A stretch of 64,000 nucleotides of DNA from Buchnera aphidicola (Thelaxes suberi) (GCF_964059005.1 NZ_OZ060389.1:465516-529515), one strand, 5' to 3'. Numbered from the stretch's first letter, positions 45,979-55,209 are shown. Translations and numbers: made by a program. The notes: generated by a model not told the origin, from the sequence alone.

Positions 45979-47255
45979 TTAAAAATTATGATTTAATTTA
46001 TTAATTAATCTAATTCCTAAAAATAACATAATTGATACAAAAATAGAAATACCAATCCAATGACCTAATAACCAACAACAACCACCTATAATACTACATA
46101 TACTTGAACCTAAATAATAAAAAAACAAATATAAAGAAGACGCTTGCCCTTTTGCTTGTTTTGCTAAATAACCAATCCAACTACTTGCAACTGAATGAGC
46201 AGCGAAAAAACCTCCAGAAAAAAAGATTAACCCTGCAATTATAAAAATAATTGTATTTACTTGAGTTAACAATATACCAAAAATCATAGCTAATAAAGCA
46301 GATATTAAGATAAATTTACTTTTATATTTGGTTGTTAAAACACCAGCTGTTGGAGACGTATATACTCCTATTAAATATACTAAAGAAATACAACTAATAA
46401 TAATTTGGTTTAAATTAAAAGGATTATTCATTAATCTATAAGTAATATAATTAAATATAGTAATGAAACTACCCATAAGAATGAAACCAATGATAAATAA
46501 AACAGATAAAGATTTATCATTCCATTGACGTAACATATTATTAAAAATAGATATAGGAGTAATTTTAATAGACGAAAAATTTTTAGAAGAAGGTAAAAAT
46601 AATATAAATAATAAAGAAGCTAAAAACGAACAACAACCTACAGAAAAAAAAGCTATTTTCCATGAAAAATAATGTGTAACTATACTAGAAATCATACGAC
46701 CAGCTAAACCACCTACTGTATTTCCGCTAATATATAACCCCATAGATACACCCAACATTTTAGGGTTAATTTCTTCATTTAAATAGGACATAGCTACACC
46801 TACAACACCACTTAAAGATAAGCCTATAAGTGAACGCATAATAATGATACCAATCCAACTTTCTATACCTGAAGAGAGCATAGTTAATACAGAAGAAGAA
46901 ACTAAAGATATACCCATTATCAGCTTTCTTCCAAACGTATCAGATAATGAACCACTGAATAACATACCTATTGACATCATGAATGTTGACGCAGAAAGAG
47001 ATAAACTGCTTTCAACAGGGCTTAAGTTAAATTTCTTAGAAAAAATAGGAAGTATAGGTTGTACACAATACAATATTGAAAAAGTAGCAAAACCAGCTAA
47101 AAATAGCGCAAAAATTACTTTATTAAATTCTTTACTATTGCGATTTATAAAAATTTTTTTTTTATATTATTATTCGATTTTAACAAGTTATTTGAACAAT
47201 TTGAAAAATCTAAATTTATATTTATATTTTGATTATTATTCTTAATTTTTATCAA
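45979..47255 (-). CDS. ynfM: MFS transporter YnfM (TTG start, poly(A) frameshift)
   Basis: Major facilitator permease whose main open frame (45979-47073) starts abruptly at LYCVQPILPIFSKKF. E. coli YnfM has about 40 residues before its LYCVQPLLPLFSRDF. Upstream the frame continues as KEFNKVIFALFLAGFATFSI (E. coli RRANIALFLAGLATFAL) back to an A10 run (T at 47154-47163), where it meets in-frame stops. One base out of register, the upstream sequence is open to a TTG at 47255 with a perfect AGGAG site 6 bases before it. Joining the two gives about 425 residues (E. coli 417). Conserved blocks follow: SGSLSDTFGRK, GLYISGNTVGGLAGR, FSGGFFAAHSVASSWIG and GQASSLYLFFYYLGSS. The substrate is unknown. 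Expression probably depends on slippage at the A tract. Confidence 0.85.
47154..47163 (-). other. Out-of-frame A10 slippage tract in ynfM
   Basis: Ten T on the plus strand (A10 in the message), about 30 codons after the TTG start. The upstream frame ends SNNNIKKK and the downstream frame resumes IFINRNSKEFNK; they differ by one base. An 11-A message would restore a single continuous frame. Confidence 0.7.
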
Positions 47256-47261
47256 AATAAA

Positions 47262-47266
47262 CTCCT
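47262..47266 (-). promoter_or_regulatory. Shine-Dalgarno site for ynfM
   Basis: AGGAG on the minus strand, 6 bases before the TTG at 47255. In this AT-rich background so clear a ribosome site is notable, and it decides in favour of the upstream TTG start. Confidence 0.7.
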
Positions 47267-47456
47267 TTATTTTTAAATATATTAATTAAAAATTATAATT
47301 TCTTAACTTGACATAAAATACATATGTACACACAACAATCTGTAGTATTGTAATTTTAATAAAAAATAATATCATTAACTAATGATTTTTTAATATTAAA
47401 TCAAAATAAAAAATTCTAATACAATTTTTATTATTTAAATATTAATAATATAATTC

Positions 47457-47518
47457 AAAAAAAAAAAAAAAAAAAAAAAAAAATAAAATAAAAATAAAAT
47501 AAAAATAAAAAAATAATA
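47457..47518. repeat. Long poly(A) run and TAAAA-type repeats
   Basis: An uninterrupted run of roughly 27 A followed by degenerate TAAAA/TAAAAA units, ending just before the dapF stop codon (dapF is on the minus strand). It is the longest homopolymer in the window. On the minus strand it reads as a T-run directly downstream of dapF and could help end that transcript. Its length probably varies between cells. Confidence 0.8.
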
Positions 47519-47522
47519 AATT

Positions 47523-48374
47523 TTATAAATTAAAATATCCATCATATACATGTTCAGCAGGCCCAATCATATGTAAAAATTTTAATTTTTTATCCCAATT
47601 AACTATTAAATCACCTCCAAGTAATTTTACCAATACTTGACTTTTTAACATATTATTTAATATACCTACTGCTGTTGCAGCACAAGCTCCACTTCCACAC
47701 GACTTTGTTTCACCAACTCCTCTTTCATAAACTCTTATTTTAATTGTTGTATCATTAATTATTTCCATAAACTCTACATTAACACCATGCAAAAAAATTG
47801 ATGAATTATTTAATGCTCTACCTATTGTTTCTATATCAATATTATTGACATCATTGACTATTATAACACAATGAGGATTACCTAGAAAAGCAACTCTAAA
47901 CGTTACTATTAAATTCTGATTTATAACAACTTGATATTTATCAGATATTAATTGAACCTTTAAATCTACTAAATGAGGATGAAATAATGGAGCATTCATG
48001 ATGACTTTAACTTGCTGATTGTTTATATTCTCTAAAACCATTTGTGTTGTGTTTGTGCTAACTACAATTTTATTTTTACAAATTAATTTTTTTATTTGAA
48101 TAAATTTAGCTATACATCTAGCTCCATTACCACACTGAAATACTTCTTCACCATTAGCATTAAAAATACGATAATGAAAATCTACTAATGGATCAGAAGA
48201 TTTCTCTATTAATAAAAATTGATCAAAACCAATTCCTGTATAACGATTAGACAACTTTTGTATTAATAATTTCGAAAATACTATTTTTAAAATGCAATTA
48301 TTAATTACAACAAAATCGTTTTTTAATCCATGCATTTTTGAAAAAAATATTTTCTTACTTTGAATGTCAGACAT
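47523..48374 (-). CDS. dapF: Diaminopimelate epimerase
   Basis: PLP-independent epimerase converting LL- to meso-diaminopimelate for lysine and peptidoglycan synthesis. It has 283 residues (E. coli 274), with a short extra N-terminus before FFSKMHGLKNDFVVIN (E. coli MQFSKMHGLGNDFMVVD). The two catalytic cysteines lie in FQCGNGARC near 80-88 and KSCGSGACAATAVG near 224-237. It is divergent from cyaY; in E. coli the neighbour is cyaA-cyaY, and cyaA is gone. It works with ArgD (succinyl-DAP aminotransferase role) in the same pathway. Confidence 0.97.
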   Translation of the reverse strand: MSDIQSKKIFFSKMHGLKNDFVVINNCILKIVFSKLLIQKLSNRYTGIGFDQFLLIEKSSDPLVDFHYRIFNANGEEVFQCGNGARCIAKFIQIKKLICKNKIVVSTNTTQMVLENINNQQVKVIMNAPLFHPHLVDLKVQLISDKYQVVINQNLIVTFRVAFLGNPHCVIIVNDVNNIDIETIGRALNNSSIFLHGVNVEFMEIINDTTIKIRVYERGVGETKSCGSGACAATAVGILNNMLKSQVLVKLLGGDLIVNWDKKLKFLHMIGPAEHVYDGYFNL

Positions 48375-48540
48375 ATAAGTTACTCTTTATAATAAAAAAA
48401 TTAAATAAATTATTAATTAATAATTCATTGTATATGATTTTACTTCAATGCAGTATTACTTTATAATTAATAGTATAAAACAAAAACATAAATAATAAAA
48501 ATTAATTAGAACGATACTTTAACTTAAAATTTAATTAACA

Positions 48541-48876
48541 ATGAACAATTTTAATATAATTAAAAAACAATTTTTTTTAAAAGAATTTCACAAAATAATT
48601 GTTAAAATTGAAAAAATAATTGACGCATATTCAGGAAAAAAAGACATTGAATGCGAAATTGATGCTGATGTTTTTTCCATTATTATTAATAATAAAAAAA
48701 AAATAATTATTAATAAAAGAGAAAACTTAAAACAAATATGGATGGCAAATCAAGAAACAGGTTATCATTTTAATTATGATGGCACAAAATGGATATGTTT
48801 AAGAAAAAAAATAGAATTTTGGCAAGCATTAAAAGATTCTTTAAATAAAGAACTACAAGACTATATAAATATATAA
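48541..48876 (+). CDS. cyaY: Frataxin homolog CyaY
   Basis: Iron-binding regulator of IscS/IscU cluster assembly, 111 residues (E. coli 106). The acidic ridge is reduced to IDAYSGKKDIECEIDADVFSI, and the conserved beta-sheet block is QIWMANQETGYHFNYDGTKWICLRKKIEFWQALKDSL (E. coli [36 protein letters not shown]). It is positioned between dapF and hemC, as in E. coli without cyaA. Its partner genes iscS and iscU are at 59-61 kb. Confidence 0.95.
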   Translation: MNNFNIIKKQFFLKEFHKIIVKIEKIIDAYSGKKDIECEIDADVFSIIINNKKKIIINKRENLKQIWMANQETGYHFNYDGTKWICLRKKIEFWQALKDSLNKELQDYINI

Positions 48877-48986
48877 ATTTTAAATTTTATTTTTTAAAAA
48901 AAATTTTTTATAAAATAATAATATTAAAACAAATAACAAAAATAATAATTAATAATATTTAATTATTTAAACATTTTTTACTATTC

Positions 48987-49925
48987 ATGGCTCTATGTAA
49001 AATGTTTAATAAACACAATTATTTAAGAATTGCAACGAGAAAAAGTCCATTAGCGCTAATTCAAGCTGAATCTGTAAAAAATAAATTATCTGCGATTTAT
49101 CCAAATTTAAATATCCAGTTAATTCCAATAAAAACACATGGAGACATTATCGCAAAAAAAAGATGGAATGCATTAAATGGAAAAGGTATTTTTATAAAAG
49201 AACTTGAAATTGCTTTATTAGAAAACATAGCTGATATTGCAATACATTCTGTAAAGGACCTTCCTATTATCAATATGTCAACAAAATTATGCCTTTCTAC
49301 TGTTTTAAAAAGAGGGAATCCTTTAGATGCTCTTATTTCAAACATGTATAATAAATTACAAGACTTACCAAAAGGAGCAATCATAGGAACTTCAAGTTTA
49401 AGAAGACAATGTCAATTATTGCATTATCGTCCTGATTTAATTGTGCATCCTGTACATGGTAATATTGAAACTAGATTAAAAAAATTAGATGAAGGAAAAT
49501 ACGATGCAATTATTTTATCTGTAGAAGGATTAAACCGATTAAATCTACATAATAGAATTAATGAAGTTATTCCATTAAATATCTCACTTCCTTCTTGCGG
49601 ACAGGGTGCTATCGGTATTCAATCTCGCATTCAAGATACAAAAATTCATAAATTATTAAAAAAAATCAATCATAAAAATAGTTTTTTGCGAATACAAGCA
49701 GAAAGATTATTATGTTTTCAATTAAACGCAGGATGTTATTCTCCAGTAGGAAGTTATGCTTCAATTAAAAAAAATAAACTCTCTCTTAAAGGTTTAATAG
49801 GATCTAATGATGGAAAAAAATTAATTAGAGGGGAACGAACAGGATCTTATTTAGAAATAAAAAAAATGAGTTATTCTTTAGCTTTAGAGTTACTTAAAAA
49901 TAAAGATATCAATAAACTGAACTAG
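48987..49925 (+). CDS. hemC: Porphobilinogen deaminase
   Basis: Hydroxymethylbilane synthase polymerising four porphobilinogens, 312 residues (E. coli 313). RIATRKSPLALIQAE is near 14-28, HSVKDLP with catalytic Asp91 near 87-93, GTSSLRRQCQL near 134-144, and the dipyrromethane-binding cysteine is Cys250 in NAGCYSPVGSYA. The second ATG (49002, MFNKHNYLRIAT) fits the E. coli N-terminus somewhat better. No clear ribosome site distinguishes the two. It is followed 15 bases later by hemD, the usual pair. Confidence 0.97.
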   Translation: MALCKMFNKHNYLRIATRKSPLALIQAESVKNKLSAIYPNLNIQLIPIKTHGDIIAKKRWNALNGKGIFIKELEIALLENIADIAIHSVKDLPIINMSTKLCLSTVLKRGNPLDALISNMYNKLQDLPKGAIIGTSSLRRQCQLLHYRPDLIVHPVHGNIETRLKKLDEGKYDAIILSVEGLNRLNLHNRINEVIPLNISLPSCGQGAIGIQSRIQDTKIHKLLKKINHKNSFLRIQAERLLCFQLNAGCYSPVGSYASIKKNKLSLKGLIGSNDGKKLIRGERTGSYLEIKKMSYSLALELLKNKDINKLN

Positions 49926-49940
49926 CACTATTTATAATAA

Positions 49941-50714
49941 ATGAACATATTAATTTTAAGACCTAAAAAAGATGCATTAGAGCTAATGCATAAATTAAAT
50001 AAAATCAATATTCAATCATGGATATTTCCTATATTTAAATTCCGACCAGGAAAGGACTTATTTTTATTACCTCATGTATTACAATCATCATCAAAAAACA
50101 GTATTGTTATCGCTTCTTCTAAATATGCTATTTTATATTCTCATAATTATTTAAAAAAAATAAAAAAATGGCCTATTACATTAAATTACTTTGCTATCGG
50201 TCATAAATCAGCTCGTTTATTAAAAATTTGTACTAAAAAAAAAGTACTTTATCCTCTTAAAAAAGAAAATAGCGAACATTTAATTAAAGTAATTAAAAAA
50301 ACTAAACCAATTAAAGATACAAAAATTATTATTCTGCAAGGAAATAATAGTAGAAATATATTAGCAAAAGAATTATCTAATGATGGATATAATATTGTCA
50401 AATTAGAATGTTATCAAAGAATATTCATAAGATATAATGGAAGTAAAGAAGCTAAAAAATGGAAATTTTTTAACATTAATATGTTAATTGTTACTAGTTC
50501 TGAAATGTTAACAAGGTTAACTTGTATTTTTTATAAAAAAAAAGAAAAAAGATGGTTATTTAAATGTAAAATTTTGTGTATTAGTAATAGAATATATACA
50601 CTAGCTTTAAGTTTAGGATGGAAAAATATTATTATATGTTCACATGCACATAATGCATGTATTTTAAAAAAGATTAAAGAAATATATGATAATGGTCGGC
50701 GAAAGAGGATTTGA
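49941..50714 (+). CDS. hemD: Uroporphyrinogen-III synthase
   Basis: Cyclises hydroxymethylbilane with ring D inversion, 257 residues (E. coli 246). The family is poorly conserved, but NILILRPKKDALELMHKLNKINIQSWIFPIFKF, SIVIASSKYAILYSHNYLKK, YFAIGHKSARLL and LEVYQR-like LECYQRIFI with MLIVTSSEML support it, as does its place 15 bases after hemC. hemX and hemY are absent. The last codons (YDNGRRKRI then TGA) run into the antisense of tRNA-Pro by 22 bases, so its original C-terminus was probably replaced when the intervening DNA was deleted. Confidence 0.93.
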   Translation: MNILILRPKKDALELMHKLNKINIQSWIFPIFKFRPGKDLFLLPHVLQSSSKNSIVIASSKYAILYSHNYLKKIKKWPITLNYFAIGHKSARLLKICTKKKVLYPLKKENSEHLIKVIKKTKPIKDTKIIILQGNNSRNILAKELSNDGYNIVKLECYQRIFIRYNGSKEAKKWKFFNINMLIVTSSEMLTRLTCIFYKKKEKRWLFKCKILCISNRIYTLALSLGWKNIIICSHAHNACILKKIKEIYDNGRRKRI

Positions 50715-50769
50715 ACCTCTGACCTACTGGTCCCAAACCAGTTGCGCTACCAAGCTGCGCTATTCGCCG
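50693..50769 (-). tRNA. tRNA-Pro (TGG), CCA encoded
   Basis: Minus strand: acceptor CGGCGAA pairs with TTCGCCG, D arm AGCGCAGCTTGGTAGCGC, anticodon arm ACTGGTTTGGGACCAGT with anticodon TGG, T arm AGAGGTTCAAATCCTCT. It matches E. coli proM. The discriminator A is followed by CCA in the DNA, the only tRNA in this window that keeps an encoded tail. Its 3' end overlaps the end of hemD on the opposite strand. Confidence 0.98.
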
Positions 50770-50819
50770 ATAAAATATTATTAAATTATTAAATCTACTA
50801 TATAAATATACTTATTTTG

Positions 50820-50893
50820 GGTGATTAATGGGGGTCGAACCCATGACCGCTGGAATCACAATCCAGAGCTCTACCGACTGAGCTATAATCACC
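50820..50893 (-). tRNA. tRNA-His (GTG)
   Basis: Minus strand: G-1 plus acceptor GTGATTA pairs with TAATCAC and C73, anticodon arm CTGGATTGTGATTCCAG with anticodon GTG, T arm CATGGGTTCGACCCCATG. It matches E. coli hisR, including the extra 5' G that marks tRNA-His. After C73 the DNA reads CAA, so CCA is not encoded. It lies between tRNA-Arg and tRNA-Pro, the E. coli argX-hisR-leuT-proM order without leuT. Confidence 0.98.
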
Positions 50894-50959
50894 AAAATTA
50901 AATATTTATTTTTTAAATTATTTTATAAAAAAATTAAAAAATAAAAATTTTTTCTAATT

Positions 50960-51033
50960 TGCGCTTGTCAGGAATCGAACCTGAGACTTCTACTTTCGGA
51001 AAGTAGTACTCTATCCGTCTGAGTTACAAGCGC
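50960..51033 (-). tRNA. tRNA-Arg (CCG)
   Basis: Minus strand: acceptor GCGCTTG pairs with CAAGCGC, anticodon loop TTCCGAA with anticodon CCG closed by CTACT/AGTAG, T arm CTCAGGTTCGATTCCTGAG. It corresponds to E. coli argX, first of the argX-hisR-leuT-proM cluster. Discriminator A; CCA is not encoded. It reads CGG, a very rare codon in so AT-rich a genome. Confidence 0.97.
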
Positions 51034-51297
51034 ATATATAGATAAACACATATGGATTATAACTTTTTTTTATTAATAAATGTTTGACAAAAAATATTGA
51101 AAATATATTTATACTTGTAAATATAAAAAAATTATTTAAATTAATTTAAAATTTAATAGATATTAACATAAAAAAAAAAATTTAAAAACAATTTTTATAA
51201 AAATTATTTTTTATTTTTAAAAAATAAAATTTTTTATCAAAAAAATTATTTATAATCATAAATATTTTATATAAATAAAATTTATTAATAAACATTT

Positions 51298-52557
51298 TTA
51301 AGATCGTTTCATCATATCAAAAAATTCACTATTCGTTTTTGTCATTGCAAGTTTATTCATTAAAAATTCCATTGCATCAATTTCACTCATAGGATGTATA
51401 ATTTTTCTTAAAATCCACATCTTTTGTAATTCTTCAGTAAACGTTAATAATTCCTCTTTTCTAGTTCCGGAACGATTGTAATCAATTGCAGGAAACACTC
51501 TTTTTTCTGATATTTTTCTGGATAATAATAATTCCATATTTCCTGTTCCTTTAAATTCTTCATAAATAACTTCATCCATTTTTGATCCAGTATCAATTAA
51601 TGCTGTAGCAATTATAGTTAAACTTCCTCCTTCTTCTACATTACGAGCTGCTCCAAAAAATCTTTTAGGTCGATGTAAAGCGTTGGCATCTACACCACCC
51701 GTTAAAACTTTTCCAGATGCTGGAACTACTGTGTTATAAGCTCTTGCTAAACGTGTAATCGAATCTAACAATATAATTACATCTTTTTTATGCTCAACTA
51801 ATCTTTTTGCTTTTTCAATTACCATCTCCGCTACTTGTACATGTCTAGAAGCAGGTTCATCAAAAGTAGATGCTACTACTTCACCTTTTACCAATCTTTG
51901 CATTTCAGTGACTTCTTCAGGCCTCTCATCAATTAAAAGAACCATTAAAACACAATCCGGATGATTATAAGCAATACTTTGTGCTATATTTTGTAATAAC
52001 ATTGTTTTTCCCGCTTTAGGAGGGGCTACAATTAATCCTCTTTGCCCTCTACCTATTGGAGAAGCTAAATCTAAAACTCTAGCAGTTAAATCTTCTGTCG
52101 AACCATTTCCTCTTTCCATTCTTAATCTAGAATTTGCATGTAATGGAGTTAAATTCTCAAATAATATTTTACTCCGTGCATTTTCTGGTTTATCATAATT
52201 TACTTCATTCACCTTTAACAAAGCAAAATATCGTTCTCCTTCTTTAGGAGGTCGTATTTTACCTGAAATAGTATCACCAGTACGTAAATTAAATCGTCTA
52301 ATTTGACTAGGAGAAACATATATGTCATCGGGTCCAGCAAGATACGAGCTATCTGCAGAACGCAAAAAACCGAATCCATCTTGTAAAATTTCTAAAACAC
52401 CATTTCCAAATATATCTTCTCCGCTTTTGGAATGTTGCTTCAAAATAGCAAAAATAATATCTTGTTTACGCATTCGAGCTAAATTTTCTAACTCTATTTT
52501 TTCACCAAGAATTATAAGTTCAGAAACCGGTGTATTTTTCAGTTCGGTAAGATTCAT
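51298..52557 (-). CDS. rho: Transcription termination factor Rho
   Basis: Hexameric RNA-dependent ATPase, 419 residues, identical in length to E. coli. The N-terminal helix domain MNLTELKNTPVSELIILGEK is followed by the RNA-binding cold-shock domain with GFGFLRSADSSYLAGPDDIYVSPSQIRRFNLR (59-90). Walker A is PPKAGKTML near 178-186, Walker B VIILLDSITRLARAYN near 259-274, and the Q- and R-loop regions GKVLTGGVDANAL and GTGNMELLLSR are intact. It is preceded by trxA on the same strand, the E. coli order. With few intrinsic terminators here, Rho may do much of the terminating. Confidence 0.98.
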   Translation of the reverse strand: MNLTELKNTPVSELIILGEKIELENLARMRKQDIIFAILKQHSKSGEDIFGNGVLEILQDGFGFLRSADSSYLAGPDDIYVSPSQIRRFNLRTGDTISGKIRPPKEGERYFALLKVNEVNYDKPENARSKILFENLTPLHANSRLRMERGNGSTEDLTARVLDLASPIGRGQRGLIVAPPKAGKTMLLQNIAQSIAYNHPDCVLMVLLIDERPEEVTEMQRLVKGEVVASTFDEPASRHVQVAEMVIEKAKRLVEHKKDVIILLDSITRLARAYNTVVPASGKVLTGGVDANALHRPKRFFGAARNVEEGGSLTIIATALIDTGSKMDEVIYEEFKGTGNMELLLSRKISEKRVFPAIDYNRSGTRKEELLTFTEELQKMWILRKIIHPMSEIDAMEFLMNKLAMTKTNSEFFDMMKRS

Positions 52558-52695
52558 ATGGGTGGGTTCTTTATAAACTTGAGATAATTCTCGAAATGTT
52601 TTTTATTAATAATAAATTGTATTTTTATTAAATTATTTTTATATGTATAATAATTATACAAATTATAATACATATAAAAAATAAAATCTATTTTT

Positions 52696-53034
52696 TTATA
52701 TTTTAATATTCGTATGCTCTTCTAAAAATGTTGTTAATTCTAATTTTGATAATACTCCTACTTTAGTTGCAAGTACTTCTCCTTTTTTAAATAATAATAA
52801 AGCAGGTATTCCACGAATAGAATATTTAGGAGCAGTATTAGGATTTTCATCAACATTAATTTTTGAAAAAATTATTCTGTTTTTATATACAGATGCAACT
52901 TCTTCTATTATAGGAGTTAATATTTTACATGGATTGCACCATGGAGCCCAAAAATCAACAAGTATAAAGTTATTTTCTTTTAATACTTTTTCTTGAAAAT
53001 TATTATCGTTAATAATAATTATATTATTTTCCAT
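52696..53034 (-). CDS. trxA: Thioredoxin 1 (WCNPC active site)
   Basis: Thiol-disulfide reductase of 112 residues (E. coli 109). Fold landmarks are ILVDFWAPWC at 24-33, the active-site pair Cys33 and Cys36, the cis-Pro region RGIPALLLFKKGE near 75-87, and VGVLSKLELTTFLEEH at the end. The active site reads WCNPCK instead of the canonical WCGPCK, a Gly to Asn change between the cysteines that could shift redox potential or partner choice. It lies between rep and rho, as in E. coli with gpp and rhlB removed. Confidence 0.96.
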   Translation of the reverse strand: MENNIIIINDNNFQEKVLKENNFILVDFWAPWCNPCKILTPIIEEVASVYKNRIIFSKINVDENPNTAPKYSIRGIPALLLFKKGEVLATKVGVLSKLELTTFLEEHTNIKI

Positions 53035-53064
53035 AAAATTCTCTCTTATAATCGTTATTTAGAT

Positions 53065-55104
53065 TTATATTTTTTCACTTTTTTTTGATAATTTTAACAT
53101 TTTTTTTATAAAATGAATATTTTTTTTATTTATTGCAAATTGATGTATACAAGATGAAACAACTAAATTATTAACAAAAAATAAATCTTTTTTAGGTAAT
53201 TCTAATAAAAATCGACTAGGATTAACATCAATAATATTTCCATAGCTAATCCTTTTTTGAGTATATGTTAAAGTTAATTCTTTTTTAGCTCTTGTAATAC
53301 CAACATAAAATAATCTTCTTTCTTCATAGCAATCATTATTTTGTAAACTTATTTTATGAGGCAAAATACCATCTTCTATTCCAATTATAAATACAAATGA
53401 AAATTCTAAACCTTTTGACGCATGTAAAGTCATTAAACAAATTTTATCTTTTAATTGAACATGTTGATCGTCATCTATCAAAGATGAATCTTCTAAAAAA
53501 ATAGAAGTAATAAATTCTGATAATTTATTAATATTATAGTTTTTATCATCAGAAATTTGAATTTTTTTCATTGATTGTACTAAGATTAGTATATTTTTTA
53601 TATTTTCTTCTAACTGTAATTGATTTTTTATATTTTTTTTAACCCATTTTATATATTGAATATTATCAATAATTTTTTTAATAACATTATTTGGATAAAA
53701 TTCAGCGTATTTCCTAATGTCTTGAATCCATAAACAAAATTGATTTAATTGTTTACAAGAATTCGATAATGTATCATTAATATTCTTTTTTAAATTTAAA
53801 CCAGTATAATATAAACTTGTATTATTACAATCAGATAATTGATTTAAATATGCAATAGTTTTTTTTCCAATTCCTCTATTAGGAATATTAATAATTTTTA
53901 AAAAAGAAAAATTATCTTCAGGATTAATAATAATTTTTAAATAAAATATTAGTATTTTAACAAATTTATAATTACAAATAGATTTTTTACCAAAAATATA
54001 ATAGGGAATATTTTTTTCAATTAAATATTTTTCAAAAATTTTAGATTGATTATTTGATCGATACAAAATAGCATAATCTGAATACAATGTTTTAAATTGT
54101 AATCGATGTATTATAATTTCGCTTAATACTGTTTTTGCTTCTTCTTGTTCATTTAATGTAGATATAATTTTTATTAAAGGACCATATTTCATATTAGAAA
54201 ATAATTTTTTACGAAATACATGAGGATTATGAGATATCAAATTATTAGCTATATTTAAAATACGACCAGAGGAACGATAATTTTCTTCTAATTTAATAAT
54301 CTTAATATCAGGAAAATCTTTTTTTAATAAAAAAAGGTTATTTGGATTAGCCCCCCTCCAAGAATATATTGATTGATCGTCATCACCAACTAAAGTAAAA
54401 TTATTTTGCTTTGTAATTAATTTAATTAGATTATACTGAATGCTATTCGTATCTTGATATTCATCAACTAGCAAATACTTAATTTTTTTTTTCCAATATA
54501 AATGAAATTTTTGATTTTTTTGAAATAATTTTATTGGCAAATATATCAAATCATCAAAATCTAAAAAATGTGATAATTTTAAATATTCTTCATATAAAAA
54601 ATAACATTCTAAAAATTTTTTATTAAACGTATTATTATTTAATTGTTGTGCTTCAATTGCACTTAAACAATTATTTTTTAATGTAGATATAAAAATAAGT
54701 ATGTTTTTTGATAATTTTGCATCATATTTTAATTTTGAATGCATAATTTTTTTTATTATATTAATACGATCAAATTCATCTATAACTAAAAAATTAGTTT
54801 TTATCTTTAATAAATTGGAGGCTGATTGAATAATCTTCATACCAAAATTATGAAATGTCGAAATAAATATTTTTTTTTCGTAATTAATTGCTTTTGTATA
54901 GACTCTTGTTTTCATTTCTTTAGCGGCTTTATTAGTAAAAGTTAAAGCAACAATTATATTTTTAAAATTAAATTGATCATTATTCATTAAATATATAATT
55001 TTATTAGTAATAACTTTGGTTTTACCAGATCCAGCTCCAGCTAAAACTAAACAAGGATTTTTAATACACTGAACTGCCTTAAGTTGATTTGTATTTAAAC
55101 TCAT
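53065..55104 (-). CDS. rep: ATP-dependent DNA helicase Rep
   Basis: Superfamily 1A 3'-5' helicase aiding replication forks through obstacles, 679 residues (E. coli 673). Motif Ia/I NQLKAVQCIKNPCLVLAGAGSGKTKVI (6-32), FTNKAAKEMKTRV near 56-68, DEYQDTNSIQYNLI near 213-226 (Walker B), GDDDQSIYSWRGANP near 240-254, YRSSGRI near 276-282, LMTLHASKGLEFSFVFIIG near 557-575 and EERRLFYVGITRAKKELTLT near 593-612 are all present. It lies between ilvC and trxA; ppiC, gpp and rhlB of E. coli are missing. It is closer to Rep than UvrD by this locus. Confidence 0.96.
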   Translation of the reverse strand: MSLNTNQLKAVQCIKNPCLVLAGAGSGKTKVITNKIIYLMNNDQFNFKNIIVALTFTNKAAKEMKTRVYTKAINYEKKIFISTFHNFGMKIIQSASNLLKIKTNFLVIDEFDRINIIKKIMHSKLKYDAKLSKNILIFISTLKNNCLSAIEAQQLNNNTFNKKFLECYFLYEEYLKLSHFLDFDDLIYLPIKLFQKNQKFHLYWKKKIKYLLVDEYQDTNSIQYNLIKLITKQNNFTLVGDDDQSIYSWRGANPNNLFLLKKDFPDIKIIKLEENYRSSGRILNIANNLISHNPHVFRKKLFSNMKYGPLIKIISTLNEQEEAKTVLSEIIIHRLQFKTLYSDYAILYRSNNQSKIFEKYLIEKNIPYYIFGKKSICNYKFVKILIFYLKIIINPEDNFSFLKIINIPNRGIGKKTIAYLNQLSDCNNTSLYYTGLNLKKNINDTLSNSCKQLNQFCLWIQDIRKYAEFYPNNVIKKIIDNIQYIKWVKKNIKNQLQLEENIKNILILVQSMKKIQISDDKNYNINKLSEFITSIFLEDSSLIDDDQHVQLKDKICLMTLHASKGLEFSFVFIIGIEDGILPHKISLQNNDCYEERRLFYVGITRAKKELTLTYTQKRISYGNIIDVNPSRFLLELPKKDLFFVNNLVVSSCIHQFAINKKNIHFIKKMLKLSKKSEKI

Positions 55105-55209
55105 AATTTAAACTTATTATTTAATATTGTACATTTGTTTAAAATATACAATATTTATTTTTTTAAAAAATATATAAAATTTAAAAATAAAACACTAATA
55201 AGGTTACTA

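Noticed and set aside
46844..47245. 133-codon ORF on the plus strand
   Set aside because: Antisense to ynfM and its 5' extension; no independent support.
52322..52576. 84-codon ORF on the plus strand over the rho start
   Set aside because: Antisense to the conserved Rho N-terminal domain; no ribosome site or similarity.
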